Shown here: in pieces, positions 1 to 7,735 of the stretch
Layout of the letters: the number at the start of each line of letters is the position of its first letter
Numbering within the stretch: the first letter of the stretch is position 1
Source of the DNA: Gammaproteobacteria bacterium
GTDB taxonomy: Bacteria > Pseudomonadota > Gammaproteobacteria > Pseudomonadales > Azotimanducaceae
NCBI GenBank assembly: GCA_009840545.1
Contig: VXNM01000010.1
Span: forward strand, 372,001 to 436,000
Direction: 5' to 3'
Length of the DNA stretch: 64,000 nt
Made by a program: the position numbers and the translations under genes
Notes under the pieces: model-generated
What the model saw: only the letters and a program-made list of their open reading frames with translations
Database searches by the model: none
Told to the model about the DNA's origin: nothing

Positions 1-55
1 ACAATCCGAAAGTGAAAGCGGCAACCAGCTAGCGCGAATGCGCCATCCTCTCGAG

Positions 56-625
56 CTAATATTTCGCTCGTTGCCTCGAATATTTCACGATCACGTAGGT
101 TAACGGCATCATACATGGCAGAATTAGTAAAGCCCAACTCTTCATGGCAAGAGCAGTCAAATTAAGGTCTTGACCAAAGATTACACGTCGAATTTCTTCT
201 TCGGCACCTAGTATTAAGAACAATACACTCAACAGGGGCACCAAGACTGTTGCAAAGATTGGTCTGTAGATCCATTTTTCAACGTTGTCATCAATCACTG
301 ATATGTACTTTTGTACTGTCGATCTCTCAATGTAATAGCGTACGTACAGACTAGTGCCTGGAATGCTAAACAGAGCTATCAAGACAAAAGCTATTGAGAT
401 AGACGTTAGACGATCACTGAAAATCCCTGTACCAAAACGCATGAGATCTACCACATTTACGGCAATAATGGAGATGTATAGAGATGAAAGGGTCCCGACG
501 AACTGCACCCTTTCACTTTTCTTTGCACACTTTATTGCGCATAGAGACCAAATGGACTCATCCAACAAACTAGAAGAGGGCGCGTGTTAGGGATTGTTGA
601 ATCTAGTTTCTTGTTTGGTCGCCGT
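56..625 (-). pseudogene. Decayed copy of a four-helix membrane protein
   Basis: This is the last of three tandem paralogs on the minus strand. The reading frame from about 589 down to 56 is intact and keeps the family pattern: four hydrophobic helices, a charged loop after helix 2, and a final helix with ALLILP and MMP blocks almost identical to the copy at 1566-2180. The 5' end is broken. Aligned codon by codon to that paralog, the expected start is ACG (623-625) and the Tyr of the conserved N-terminal NPY motif is a TAA stop (587-589), with identical 13-codon spacing. Translation could only begin at the TTG codons at 563-568, which would remove the NPY segment. Function of the family is unknown to me. 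The protein is either a pseudogene or an N-terminally shortened product. Confidence 0.6.
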
Positions 626-680
626 AAGTTGCCAGTTTCTACGGAGATTGATATCGAGACTAAAGGTAAAGCTATATGTT

Positions 681-1274
681 CTAAGAAACTCCTTCAAGCA
701 TCTTCTTGGCTCGACGATAGGTAAAGACAATTCCGAAGTAGACTACTGGTAACGCGACCGGCAACGCTACCAACGCCCGATGTCTCTCAGTAATCCATGT
801 AAACTCGAAACTCGGTAATGTGGTGAGACCCTCCTCATAAAGCAAGAGAAAAAAGCTGCCAAGTAACATGAGCAGCGACATCGCAAACGGTTGGTTATAT
901 GGTCTTCTTAGTTGTTTCTGTTTCAATTTAACAAAACCAGAAAAGTCACGCCGTTGCCGTTGATAGCGGACGTAATATTCACTGAACGGTACAACGCCAG
1001 CTAGCAAGACAACGAAGGCAATCGAAAACATCAATAGGGGAGGAATTTCAAAGGCTGATCCTCTATGCCATCCATGCAAAACGATATCCAAAGCAAGCGC
1101 GGTAAATAGATAGATGAAAACTGCGCCCGCCTGCCCAAACATGACGCAAGATGTAAACTCCTTGGCGCGACGGATTGTGAATTCAGACCATTCTGATTCA
1201 CCTCTGAAGTCGTTGGTTAATTGCGCCGAAGGTGTCCGATATGGGTTTTTGGCTTTCTCGTCCCGATCAGTCAA
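681..1274 (-). CDS. Four-helix membrane protein with N-terminal NPYxxP motif, paralog 2
   Basis: 197 residues. A short charged N-terminus holds NPYRTP at residues 10-15. Hydrophobic segments follow at about 43-66, 79-97, 130-147 and 167-185, which suggests four membrane helices with the N-terminus cytoplasmic. A basic RYQRQRR stretch follows helix 2 at about 103-109. It is clearly related to the copies on both sides (56-625 and 1566-2180) but is the most diverged of the three. All three point the same way, so they may be co-transcribed from a promoter upstream of 2180. I do not recognise a function. Tandem duplication of small membrane proteins in an accessory region is compatible with immunity, stress or envelope roles, but nothing in the sequence decides this. 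Confidence 0.7.
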   Translation of the reverse strand: MTDRDEKAKNPYRTPSAQLTNDFRGESEWSEFTIRRAKEFTSCVMFGQAGAVFIYLFTALALDIVLHGWHRGSAFEIPPLLMFSIAFVVLLAGVVPFSEYYVRYQRQRRDFSGFVKLKQKQLRRPYNQPFAMSLLMLLGSFFLLLYEEGLTTLPSFEFTWITERHRALVALPVALPVVYFGIVFTYRRAKKMLEGVS

Positions 1275-1565
1275 TTTGGGATTCCAATTTCCTCATTGTG
1301 TCGAAAACGCTCGACTCCAAAGTAACCATGACGAGGGTAGGTATAGATATGGCTTCTAAACTCGTCATTGAACGCGGTTGCTTTGAGCACTGTCGTACTC
1401 GGCTTGAACTTGTCGCAGATGCGGGACTGAGAGCGTTTTGGGTACAGTTATTGCCTACCAAGAACTCTGTCATCCGTTCATAATTGACATTGAATCCCTT
1501 CAGAATCAAATACTTATACCATTCTCTCCTTAAGTCATCAAGCAGTAAATCAAAATAGCAGCCCA
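1275..1565. other. Spacer between tandem paralogs; no convincing gene
   Basis: This 291-bp spacer holds a minus-strand frame with a GTG start at 1566 that overlaps the stop of the upstream paralog. It encodes up to 99 residues and runs into the start of the next copy. Its first 40 residues look protein-like but the remainder is Ser/Thr-rich and compositionally ordinary. It has no homology I recognise and is best left uncalled. Confidence 0.35.
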
Positions 1566-2180
1566 CTAACGGGATTGTACCATTTTCTTCAGCCAGTACT
1601 CTGCTCTTCGCTTCGAAGCTTTCGCCAGCATGTAGGTGATCGGCATCATAAAAGGAAGAATCAATAAAGCCCGACTCTTCATAGCAAGAACAGTGAAGTC
1701 AACGTCTCGATCAATAAGTGCACCGCGAATTTCCTCATAGACACCAGGCAATATGCACAACACAGTCACCAGCGGTAAGAAAATGGTTATAACGATTGGT
1801 TTGTAGGGCCAATTCTGAAAGCTAGCTTGGGTCATTGAAATGTACTTTTGCACGCTATTTCTCTTTCTCTGATACCGCAGGCTGAATTCACTTCCTAGAA
1901 AGCCACCAATCAGACCGAAGGTAAATACCATCCAAATAGAAAGTGTCTCGCCATCAAAAATGCCCACTGTCGTGCCAGACAATACAATATCTAGGATCAT
2001 TGTCGCGAGCAGAGAGGCGAATAGCGCGGAACAGATGCCAAACAACATAGCTCTTTGATGGTTCTTAGCACACTTGATTGCGAAATAAGACCAAATTTTC
2101 CCTTTTTCAGACTCATCCGAAAGGTTTGAGGACGGTGGTTGATAGGGATTGTCGCCTTCTTCTTTTTGCTTGATCATCAT
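1566..2180 (-). CDS. Four-helix membrane protein with N-terminal NPYxxP motif, paralog 1
   Basis: 204 residues and the first gene of the tandem set. NPYQPP lies at residues 11-16. Predicted helices are at about 44-67, 81-99, 128-146 and 170-186, with RYQRKR after helix 2 and a cytoplasmic basic tail. Two ATG codons are adjacent at the start and either could be used. Compared with the decayed copy at 56-625 the last helix is nearly identical, so that duplication looks fairly recent, while the middle copy (681-1274) is more distant. The NPYxxP N-terminus occurs in many uncharacterised bacterial membrane proteins. No function is assigned. It is divergent from the DUF3883 gene, with 183 bp between the two start codons. 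Confidence 0.75.
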   Translation of the reverse strand: MMIKQKEEGDNPYQPPSSNLSDESEKGKIWSYFAIKCAKNHQRAMLFGICSALFASLLATMILDIVLSGTTVGIFDGETLSIWMVFTFGLIGGFLGSEFSLRYQRKRNSVQKYISMTQASFQNWPYKPIVITIFLPLVTVLCILPGVYEEIRGALIDRDVDFTVLAMKSRALLILPFMMPITYMLAKASKRRAEYWLKKMVQSR

Positions 2181-2363
2181 CTCACGCCGATTAGCGACAC
2201 ATTTGAAGCCGACGCTCCTTCTTTAGAGCATTAGCCACGTACAAGACTGCTGGTTCGTCGCACTATACCAAAAAGCTTCAAAATCACCACATTGGCTTTA
2301 GTCAACTTTGATAACCACAGTAGTTAGCCATCAGATCTGTGCAAGTGGAATTAACATATAAGT

Positions 2364-3140
2364 ATGGTGAGGAAACCTTGGACAAGCTACGAAAACCATG
2401 CGGTTGTGGCAGATTACTTCACCATGTTGGCCGCTGACCTCGCCGGACAACAGTACAACAAAGCCCAACACAATCGAGAATTACAGTTACGTATTGGCCG
2501 CTCCAAAGGAGCAATAGAGTACAAACATCAGAACATTAGCGCGGTGTTGGTGGGTCTCGGTGAGACATGGCTCTCGGGCTACAAACCTGTGTCGAATTTC
2601 CAAGCTTCCCTTGAACAGGTTGTCGTGAATCATCTAGATCGAAATGAGGCATATATCGAAGCAAAGAATTCCATTTACCGCGTGTCAGATTCCATTTCAA
2701 CAAGCCGCTTACTGGTTGAAAAGGCACCGTCGCTGAGGGATTCAGTAGATCCCGACCCCTTCATCCAATCGAGTGCTGTAGCCCACAAGTTTGACGTAGC
2801 CGGCAGAGACGCTTGCAACCGACACTTGGGGAAGGCTGGTGAGCAGTTAGTGCTGTCACATGAGATAAGAGTACTTGAGAAGTCGGGAAGGAGTGATTTG
2901 GCCCGGAAAGTGTGCTGGGTCTCCGAAGAACTCGGAGATGGTTTGGGTTACGACATAGCAAGTTTTTCTCTGGACGGTCGACTCCGACTTATCGAAGTAA
3001 AGACTACAAACGGTTGGAATCGAACTCCATTCCAGATCTCCCGCAATGAAGTGGAAATATCGAAGCGAGAACGAGATACATGGTGTCTATTTAGAAGCGA
3101 AAGTGCACTTTATTCCGGATGCTGTGCAGCATTGTCTTAA
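2364..3140 (+). CDS. DUF3883 (Mrr/PD-(D/E)XK-like nuclease) domain protein
   Basis: 258 residues. Residues 5-95 match the helical N-terminal region usual in this family (W..YE, DYF.ML, YNK, a K-H-x-N-I-S-A block, GYKP). Residues 155-243 match DUF3883: E160 in GKAGEQ, D197 in GYDI and E211-V-K213, the pattern of a PD-(D/E)XK nuclease site. Family members often sit in restriction or defence islands and probably act on DNA. The last 15 residues are a Ser/Ala/Cys-rich tail unlike the usual family ending, so a 3' frameshift or truncation is possible. It lies next to vapBC and the tandem membrane paralogs, an accessory-type neighbourhood. A DNA-targeting role is inferred. Confidence 0.7.
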   Translation: MVRKPWTSYENHAVVADYFTMLAADLAGQQYNKAQHNRELQLRIGRSKGAIEYKHQNISAVLVGLGETWLSGYKPVSNFQASLEQVVVNHLDRNEAYIEAKNSIYRVSDSISTSRLLVEKAPSLRDSVDPDPFIQSSAVAHKFDVAGRDACNRHLGKAGEQLVLSHEIRVLEKSGRSDLARKVCWVSEELGDGLGYDIASFSLDGRLRLIEVKTTNGWNRTPFQISRNEVEISKRERDTWCLFRSESALYSGCCAALS

Positions 3141-3170
3141 CTAAAGCATCTTTCTGGTTCTAACTGCTAC

Positions 3171-3566
3171 TCACCCATGCTTGAATGCTGGTCTAATGTC
3201 TGTTCGCGAAAAGTCAAGACCCTTGAAGAGCAGCGGCTCGTCTTCAATTGTCGCTAAAGCATAAGCAAAACAATCGCCGAAGTTCAATGCCGCAGGATGG
3301 CGTCCTTTTCCAAAGCGTCGCCAAGCCTTTCTTGCCGCAGAAAAATGGTCGAAGGTAATTGGAACCAATTCGATACCACTCCATTCTCGAAAGTCGTCAA
3401 ACAACTCCGCTGCCCCATGGGATCTTCGACCTTCTGCAACCATTGCTGATTCCAAAGCATTGGCTGTAGACATGCGACAATGAGAATCTGAAATCAACTC
3501 CTCGTATGTCTCTGCCTCGGGCTCACGGAACAGCACTGCAAGAACTGCGGAACTATCAACGATCAC
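3171..3566 (-). CDS. vapC: VapC-family PIN-domain toxin
   Basis: 131 residues, the normal length for VapC. The PIN-domain acidic residues are visible at D4 (MIVDSSA), E39, D98 (NFGDCFAYA) and D118, which would coordinate the metal ion for RNA cleavage. Known VapC toxins cut tRNA or rRNA to arrest growth; the target here is unknown. It starts with GTG at 3566, overlapping the vapB stop by four bases (GTGA), which indicates translational coupling. There is no sign of inactivation. Confidence 0.85.
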   Translation of the reverse strand: MIVDSSAVLAVLFREPEAETYEELISDSHCRMSTANALESAMVAEGRRSHGAAELFDDFREWSGIELVPITFDHFSAARKAWRRFGKGRHPAALNFGDCFAYALATIEDEPLLFKGLDFSRTDIRPAFKHG

Positions 3567-3820
3567 TTTGGCAAGCCATTCTCGTCGTATAAGAAATCAC
3601 CGTGTTCTACTGCGGATGGTCCCGGACCCAGGTGTTCAGCAAGATGCTGAGCAATTTCTCGCATTTTTTCTCGTCTCTTTTGCGCGCCTCGGGCGTGACG
3701 CTCCTTTTCCAACTTATCACGCAGAGCAGCTGTAATTGCTCCTGTTTTGGTCGTGCCTGTCAATTCCGCCAATTCCGCTGCCAATCGACACGTTTCCTCG
3801 TTCTTGATATTTAGGCTCAT
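3563..3820 (-). CDS. vapB: VapB-family antitoxin
   Basis: 85 residues, upstream of and overlapping vapC. The N-terminal MSLNIKNEETCRLAAELA followed by TGTTKTGAI is the short DNA-binding and dimerisation region typical of the PSK/VapB group. The acidic C-terminal part should bind and block the PIN active site. It is expected to repress its own promoter, and a perfect inverted repeat lies just upstream of its start codon. Confidence 0.8.
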   Translation of the reverse strand: MSLNIKNEETCRLAAELAELTGTTKTGAITAALRDKLEKERHARGAQKRREKMREIAQHLAEHLGPGPSAVEHGDFLYDENGLPK

Positions 3821-3828
3821 TTGTTTTC

Positions 3829-3860
3829 AAGGGTAGAAGAATAGTAATGATTCTACCCTT
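3829..3860. promoter_or_regulatory. Perfect inverted repeat upstream of vapBC, candidate operator
   Basis: AAGGGTAGAA (3829-3838) and TTCTACCCTT (3851-3860) form a perfect 10-bp inverted repeat with a 12-base spacer, starting nine bases upstream of the vapB start codon. VapB dimers usually bind such palindromes over their promoter. The AT-rich spacer and the position fit an operator better than a terminator, since there is no gene ending here. Confidence 0.5.
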
Positions 3861-4161
3861 CTCAACATTCGATTGAGTCGATGTGAGACCTACCCAAGTC
3901 CAAACCGTTTCAAAAACTCCTCCGCAAAACAAATCAGATGCGAGATACACTTCAATTCGTCGCGTCGCGAGACGTTTCGATAAGGTTAGAAGAATTTCTG
4001 CTGTTTTAACGTCCAAAATTCGTCTTGCATTTCTGTGAGACGATTTGTTCCAATCAGCCCTTCTTGCGAATCGCGAGATTCCCATGCAAATTGAACATCC
4101 TTTCGGGCAGATGAGGTTCAAGCTGTCGGTTGGTTTCTTGAATTGACTAACTATCCCTTCG
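3861..4161. other. Non-coding spacer, no gene seen
   Basis: About 300 bp between the vapBC operator and the 3' end of the transporter gene. A minus-strand frame crosses it and runs into vapB, but it has no recognisable domain or ribosome binding site and its sequence is low in conserved features. No tRNA, hairpin terminator or repeat was seen. Confidence 0.4.
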
Positions 4162-5544
4162 CTACAGTCCAAAGTACAAGAAGCAGACCAAAGTAATAAT
4201 TGCCACACCAATCAGATTCAGCACGAATCCCTCTCGCACCATCCGGCTAACCGGAAAGCGATCCGTCGAAAACACCACCACATTGGGCGGTGTTGCAACA
4301 GGCAGCATAAATGCACAACTGGCACTCATCGCAGCTGCCACCATGAACATGCGAGGATCCACTGCTATTCCCAATGCTACAGCAGCCAATATTGGCATCA
4401 GCAATGTCGTGGTAGCTGTGTTGCTTGTGGCCTCCGTTAAGAAAGTCACTCCCGTGCAAATGATGAGAATGATCAATATTGCGGGTAATACACCAATTGC
4501 GGACAATTGATCGGCCAGAACTTCACTCAGTCCCGACTCCATGAAAGCTTTGGCAATGGACAAACCTGCTCCAAACAATAGCAGCATGCCCCATGGAATC
4601 CGTTCTGCCGTTTTCCAATCGAGAAGTCGACCACCCTTTCCGTCGGGAATAAGGAAAAAAAGTGCAGCTGATATGAATGCAACCATGTAGTCGCTAGAGT
4701 AGGGAAGACCCAACCATGACTCCCAACCGTCAAAAGGACCAGTACGACAAATCCAAGCCAACGCGGTGAATACGAAGACCGCCATCACTCGCTTCTCCGC
4801 AGGTGTCCAAGTGCCGATTTCAGGAATTTGGATGTTCGTCTTGTAGTTGAGGTTTCGGGTCAGCCACAGAGCCATCAGCGGTATGAAGAGCAGAACAACG
4901 GGAACGCCCCACATCATCCACTCAAAAAAACCTACCGTATCTCCAGTGGTTTGCTCGTAGATTCCCCTAAATACCAGATTGGGTGGAGTACCTATGGGAG
5001 TTCCAATTCCTCCCACACTAGCAGCATGGGCGACACCCAATAGCAAGGGAACCGTAAATCGATCATCCTTCGCTTGATCGATAATTGCAATTGCGACTGG
5101 CAAGAGCATCAACGTGGTTGCGGTGTTGCTAATCCACATGGATAGAACCGCCGATGTCGCCATGAATCCGAGAATCAACCGCCGCGGACTGTCTCCACCG
5201 AATCGGTGCAGCATTGTCAATGCGATCCGGCGGTGAGCACCACTCTTTTCCATGGCCGTAGACAGGATGAATCCGCCCAATAGAAGCAATATGAGTGGGT
5301 GTCCATAAGACGAAGAAACATCGCCAATTTTCAGCACGCCCAACATTGGGAATAATGTAAGAGGGATGAGTGATGTAACTGGAATGGGGATGGGTTCGAA
5401 CAACCACCAAACAATGACAAGGGCGGTTACGCTAGCCGTAATGATTCCGGCAGCTTCGAAACCCGAATAGAACATGAGGAGTCCAATCAGGATTGCTACG
5501 CCAGGACCGAGGATCAATCCCAAAGAACGAACATTAACAGCCAA
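4162..5544 (-). CDS. DASS/SLC13-family sodium-coupled anion transporter
   Basis: 460 residues, with about eleven hydrophobic segments. It shows the two SNT sodium-site motifs of the divalent anion:Na+ symporter family, at residues 139-141 (WISNTATT) and 374-376 (TSNTATT), each within a re-entrant hairpin-type sequence. It also has GTPPN at about 185-189 and its pseudo-repeat TPPNV at about 418-422. Family substrates are C4-dicarboxylates, citrate or sulfate; the sequence does not decide which. It lies in the inner membrane. Its start codon is 12 bases from that of the divergent sbcB, so the promoters must overlap the coding starts or one gene begins a little further in. Confidence 0.85.
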   Translation of the reverse strand: MAVNVRSLGLILGPGVAILIGLLMFYSGFEAAGIITASVTALVIVWWLFEPIPIPVTSLIPLTLFPMLGVLKIGDVSSSYGHPLILLLLGGFILSTAMEKSGAHRRIALTMLHRFGGDSPRRLILGFMATSAVLSMWISNTATTLMLLPVAIAIIDQAKDDRFTVPLLLGVAHAASVGGIGTPIGTPPNLVFRGIYEQTTGDTVGFFEWMMWGVPVVLLFIPLMALWLTRNLNYKTNIQIPEIGTWTPAEKRVMAVFVFTALAWICRTGPFDGWESWLGLPYSSDYMVAFISAALFFLIPDGKGGRLLDWKTAERIPWGMLLLFGAGLSIAKAFMESGLSEVLADQLSAIGVLPAILIILIICTGVTFLTEATSNTATTTLLMPILAAVALGIAVDPRMFMVAAAMSASCAFMLPVATPPNVVVFSTDRFPVSRMVREGFVLNLIGVAIITLVCFLYFGL

Positions 5545-5556
5545 GTCCCACTCCTA

Positions 5557-7011
5557 ATGCGTTTCCGCAACCGAACCTCAAATCCCCAAGAGTCATTTTA
5601 TTGGTACGACATTGAGACCACGGGAACGAGTCCGCGACACGACCGAATCATTCAGCTCGCCAGCCAACGTACTGATGAAGAGCTACGACCCATCGGCGAA
5701 CCCTATACTCGCCTAGTTCGAGTTCCACCTGAAGTGCTTCTCAAACCTGAAGCCATGCTGATCACGAAATTGGGACCCAAACTGCTAGAAACCGAGGGTA
5801 TCGAGGAATGGAAGCTCTTGTACGAACTCTCCGACCATTTCGCTCAGCCTCAGACGTGCATCGTCGGTTACAACAACGTATCGTTTGACGACGAGTTTCT
5901 CAGATTCTCGATGTATCGGAACTTACGTCCTCCCTACGAACACGAATGGAAAAGAGGGAACAGCAGGATGGACTTGATGGGCATCTTGCAACTGACATGT
6001 GCGCTTCGTCCCGAGGGAATGCGGTGGCCCATCAAAGATGAAGAACCGTCGTACACTCTAACTGACCTCGCGCAAGCAAACGATTTAGACACATCAAACG
6101 CTCACGACGCGCACGCCGATGTTGATATGACACTGAGTTTGGCCCGGCTAGTAAAGAAGAATCAACCAAAACTTTGGCAATTTGCTTGTTCACTGCGTTC
6201 GAAGGAAACCGTGAGTGGATACACGACCCCTCTTCGAACGAAACCTCTCCTGCACGTTTCCAAGTACTACTCAAAGCAACGCTACTGCATCGCACCGGTG
6301 TTGCCCATCGTTGTTCGACCCAATAGAAGCAACGAACTCATCGCGGTCGATTTGTCTTCCGACCTATCATTGATCTGCAGCGGATCAATTGAAGACCTAC
6401 GGTCCGCACTGTTTGCTTCGGAGGAGGACCGAGATTCATCTCAACCCAGACCTGGCATCCATACTATTACTCTCAATAAGTTTCCAATGATCGCGCCAAT
6501 CTCGACGTTGCGCGATGAGGATGCACATAGACTGAATATCAACAAAAAAGCAGTTCGAGACGCATGTGCGCAACTCAGCAGGAGCCAAGATCTACCATAC
6601 AAGCTCCAACAGCTATACGAGCAACCTCCCAGCTTCGAAGCACCGCAGACCGCCGAAGAAGCCCTCTATGAAGGATTTTTACCTGACGAAGATGTGAAAG
6701 ACTGCCTTGAATTCTGGAGAGACTTGGATCGGGGGCTCCCGTGGAGGGACATTGCACTCTCCGACACTCGATTGAACGATTTGCGACATCGTCTAAAGGC
6801 TCGATTTGCGCCAGAAGAAATGGACGATCGAGAAAAATCCCAGTATAGGTCTTTTGTCAAAGCTCAACTGACATCGAAGCAACAGAACTTTGGTGAGGTG
6901 CGTCAAAAAATCCAAGAATTGCGAACTTCGACACAAAATTCCCGAGACATCAAGCTTCTTGATGAACTCGATTCACACATGACTGAACTGGCGAACACTT
7001 ATGAACTCTGA
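5557..7011 (+). CDS. sbcB: Exodeoxyribonuclease I
   Basis: 484 residues, close to the E. coli length of 475. It degrades single-stranded DNA from the 3' end in recombination and mismatch repair. The DEDDh exonuclease motifs are visible: D18-x-E20 in YDIETTGTSP, an Asp pair at 111-112 in NNVSFDDEFLR, and an H-x4-D type motif in AHDAHADVDMT near residue 185. The C-terminal part has the exonuclease I-specific helical region. The distribution of this family is largely gammaproteobacterial. It is the first gene of a run of overlapping genes: its last 11 bases overlap the ABC ATPase that follows. Confidence 0.92.
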   Translation: MRFRNRTSNPQESFYWYDIETTGTSPRHDRIIQLASQRTDEELRPIGEPYTRLVRVPPEVLLKPEAMLITKLGPKLLETEGIEEWKLLYELSDHFAQPQTCIVGYNNVSFDDEFLRFSMYRNLRPPYEHEWKRGNSRMDLMGILQLTCALRPEGMRWPIKDEEPSYTLTDLAQANDLDTSNAHDAHADVDMTLSLARLVKKNQPKLWQFACSLRSKETVSGYTTPLRTKPLLHVSKYYSKQRYCIAPVLPIVVRPNRSNELIAVDLSSDLSLICSGSIEDLRSALFASEEDRDSSQPRPGIHTITLNKFPMIAPISTLRDEDAHRLNINKKAVRDACAQLSRSQDLPYKLQQLYEQPPSFEAPQTAEEALYEGFLPDEDVKDCLEFWRDLDRGLPWRDIALSDTRLNDLRHRLKARFAPEEMDDREKSQYRSFVKAQLTSKQQNFGEVRQKIQELRTSTQNSRDIKLLDELDSHMTELANTYEL

Positions 7012-7735
7012 TCCCGTAGTTTCGTTCAAGAACGTCGGAAAACACTTTGATGGGAACTGGGTTTTTCGTGGTCTTAGTTTGGACTTGCCTTCCTCTCAGG
7101 TGGTGGCGATCGTAGGTGAAAGTGGGAGCGGAAAAACCACCTTGCTTCAATTGATCAATGGAATTCTTCGGGCAAACGAAGGATCCGTCGAGGTAATGGG
7201 AGACCCTGTACCTGAAACTGGGTTGGAACGGTTCAGGAGAGGCATCGGCTATGCGGTGCAGGGTGGTGGACTCTTCCCTCATTTGACCGTCTATCGAAAC
7301 GTGACACTTCTGGCTCAGCTGGAGAAATGGGAACAAGAAAAGAGCCAGGATCGCTACTCAGAACTCTTGGAGATGGTTGGCCTGGATCCCGAACTACGCG
7401 GTCGTTATCCGTATCAACTCTCAGGTGGCCAACAGCATCGCGTAAGCCTCTGTCGAGCGCTAATGCTTCGACCAAAAATACTGCTCCTGGACGAACCGTT
7501 TTCCGCAATAGACCCAATGAGTAGAGGGGAAATCCATAGACAATTCACCGAGCTGCGACAGCAAGAAAAAGTGAGTGCATTCTTGGTCACGCACGACCTT
7601 CGTGAAGCCGTCGCGCTGGGCCAATACTTGGTGGTGATGGCAAGTGGCAACGTGGTGCAACACGGAACAACGCAGAACATCATTGAGAATCCAGAAAAGG
7701 ATTACGTTGCACGATTGTTGGAGACCTATCTATGA
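7001..7735 (+). CDS. ABC transporter ATPase, OpuC/ProV-type osmoprotectant uptake
   Basis: 244 residues. Walker A is GESGSGKTT at 39-47, followed by the Q-loop in GYAVQGGGLFPHLTV, the signature LSGGQQHR, Walker B ILLLDEPFSAID, and the switch histidine in VTHD. The GYAVQ..GLFPH block and the following fused receptor-permease gene place it with quaternary amine (glycine betaine/choline) importers. It lacks the C-terminal CBS pair found in many OpuCA/ProV proteins. Its start overlaps sbcB by 11 bases and its stop overlaps the next gene (ATGA). Confidence 0.88.
   Translation: MNSDPVVSFKNVGKHFDGNWVFRGLSLDLPSSQVVAIVGESGSGKTTLLQLINGILRANEGSVEVMGDPVPETGLERFRRGIGYAVQGGGLFPHLTVYRNVTLLAQLEKWEQEKSQDRYSELLEMVGLDPELRGRYPYQLSGGQQHRVSLCRALMLRPKILLLDEPFSAIDPMSRGEIHRQFTELRQQEKVSAFLVTHDLREAVALGQYLVVMASGNVVQHGTTQNIIENPEKDYVARLLETYL

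Noticed and set aside
1267-1566. 99-codon minus-strand frame between the tandem paralogs
   Set aside because: It overlaps both neighbours, has a GTG start without a convincing ribosome site and a low-information C-terminal half.
3717-4211. 164-codon minus-strand frame overlapping vapB and the transporter 3' end
   Set aside because: It overlaps two well-supported genes in another frame and shows no domain.
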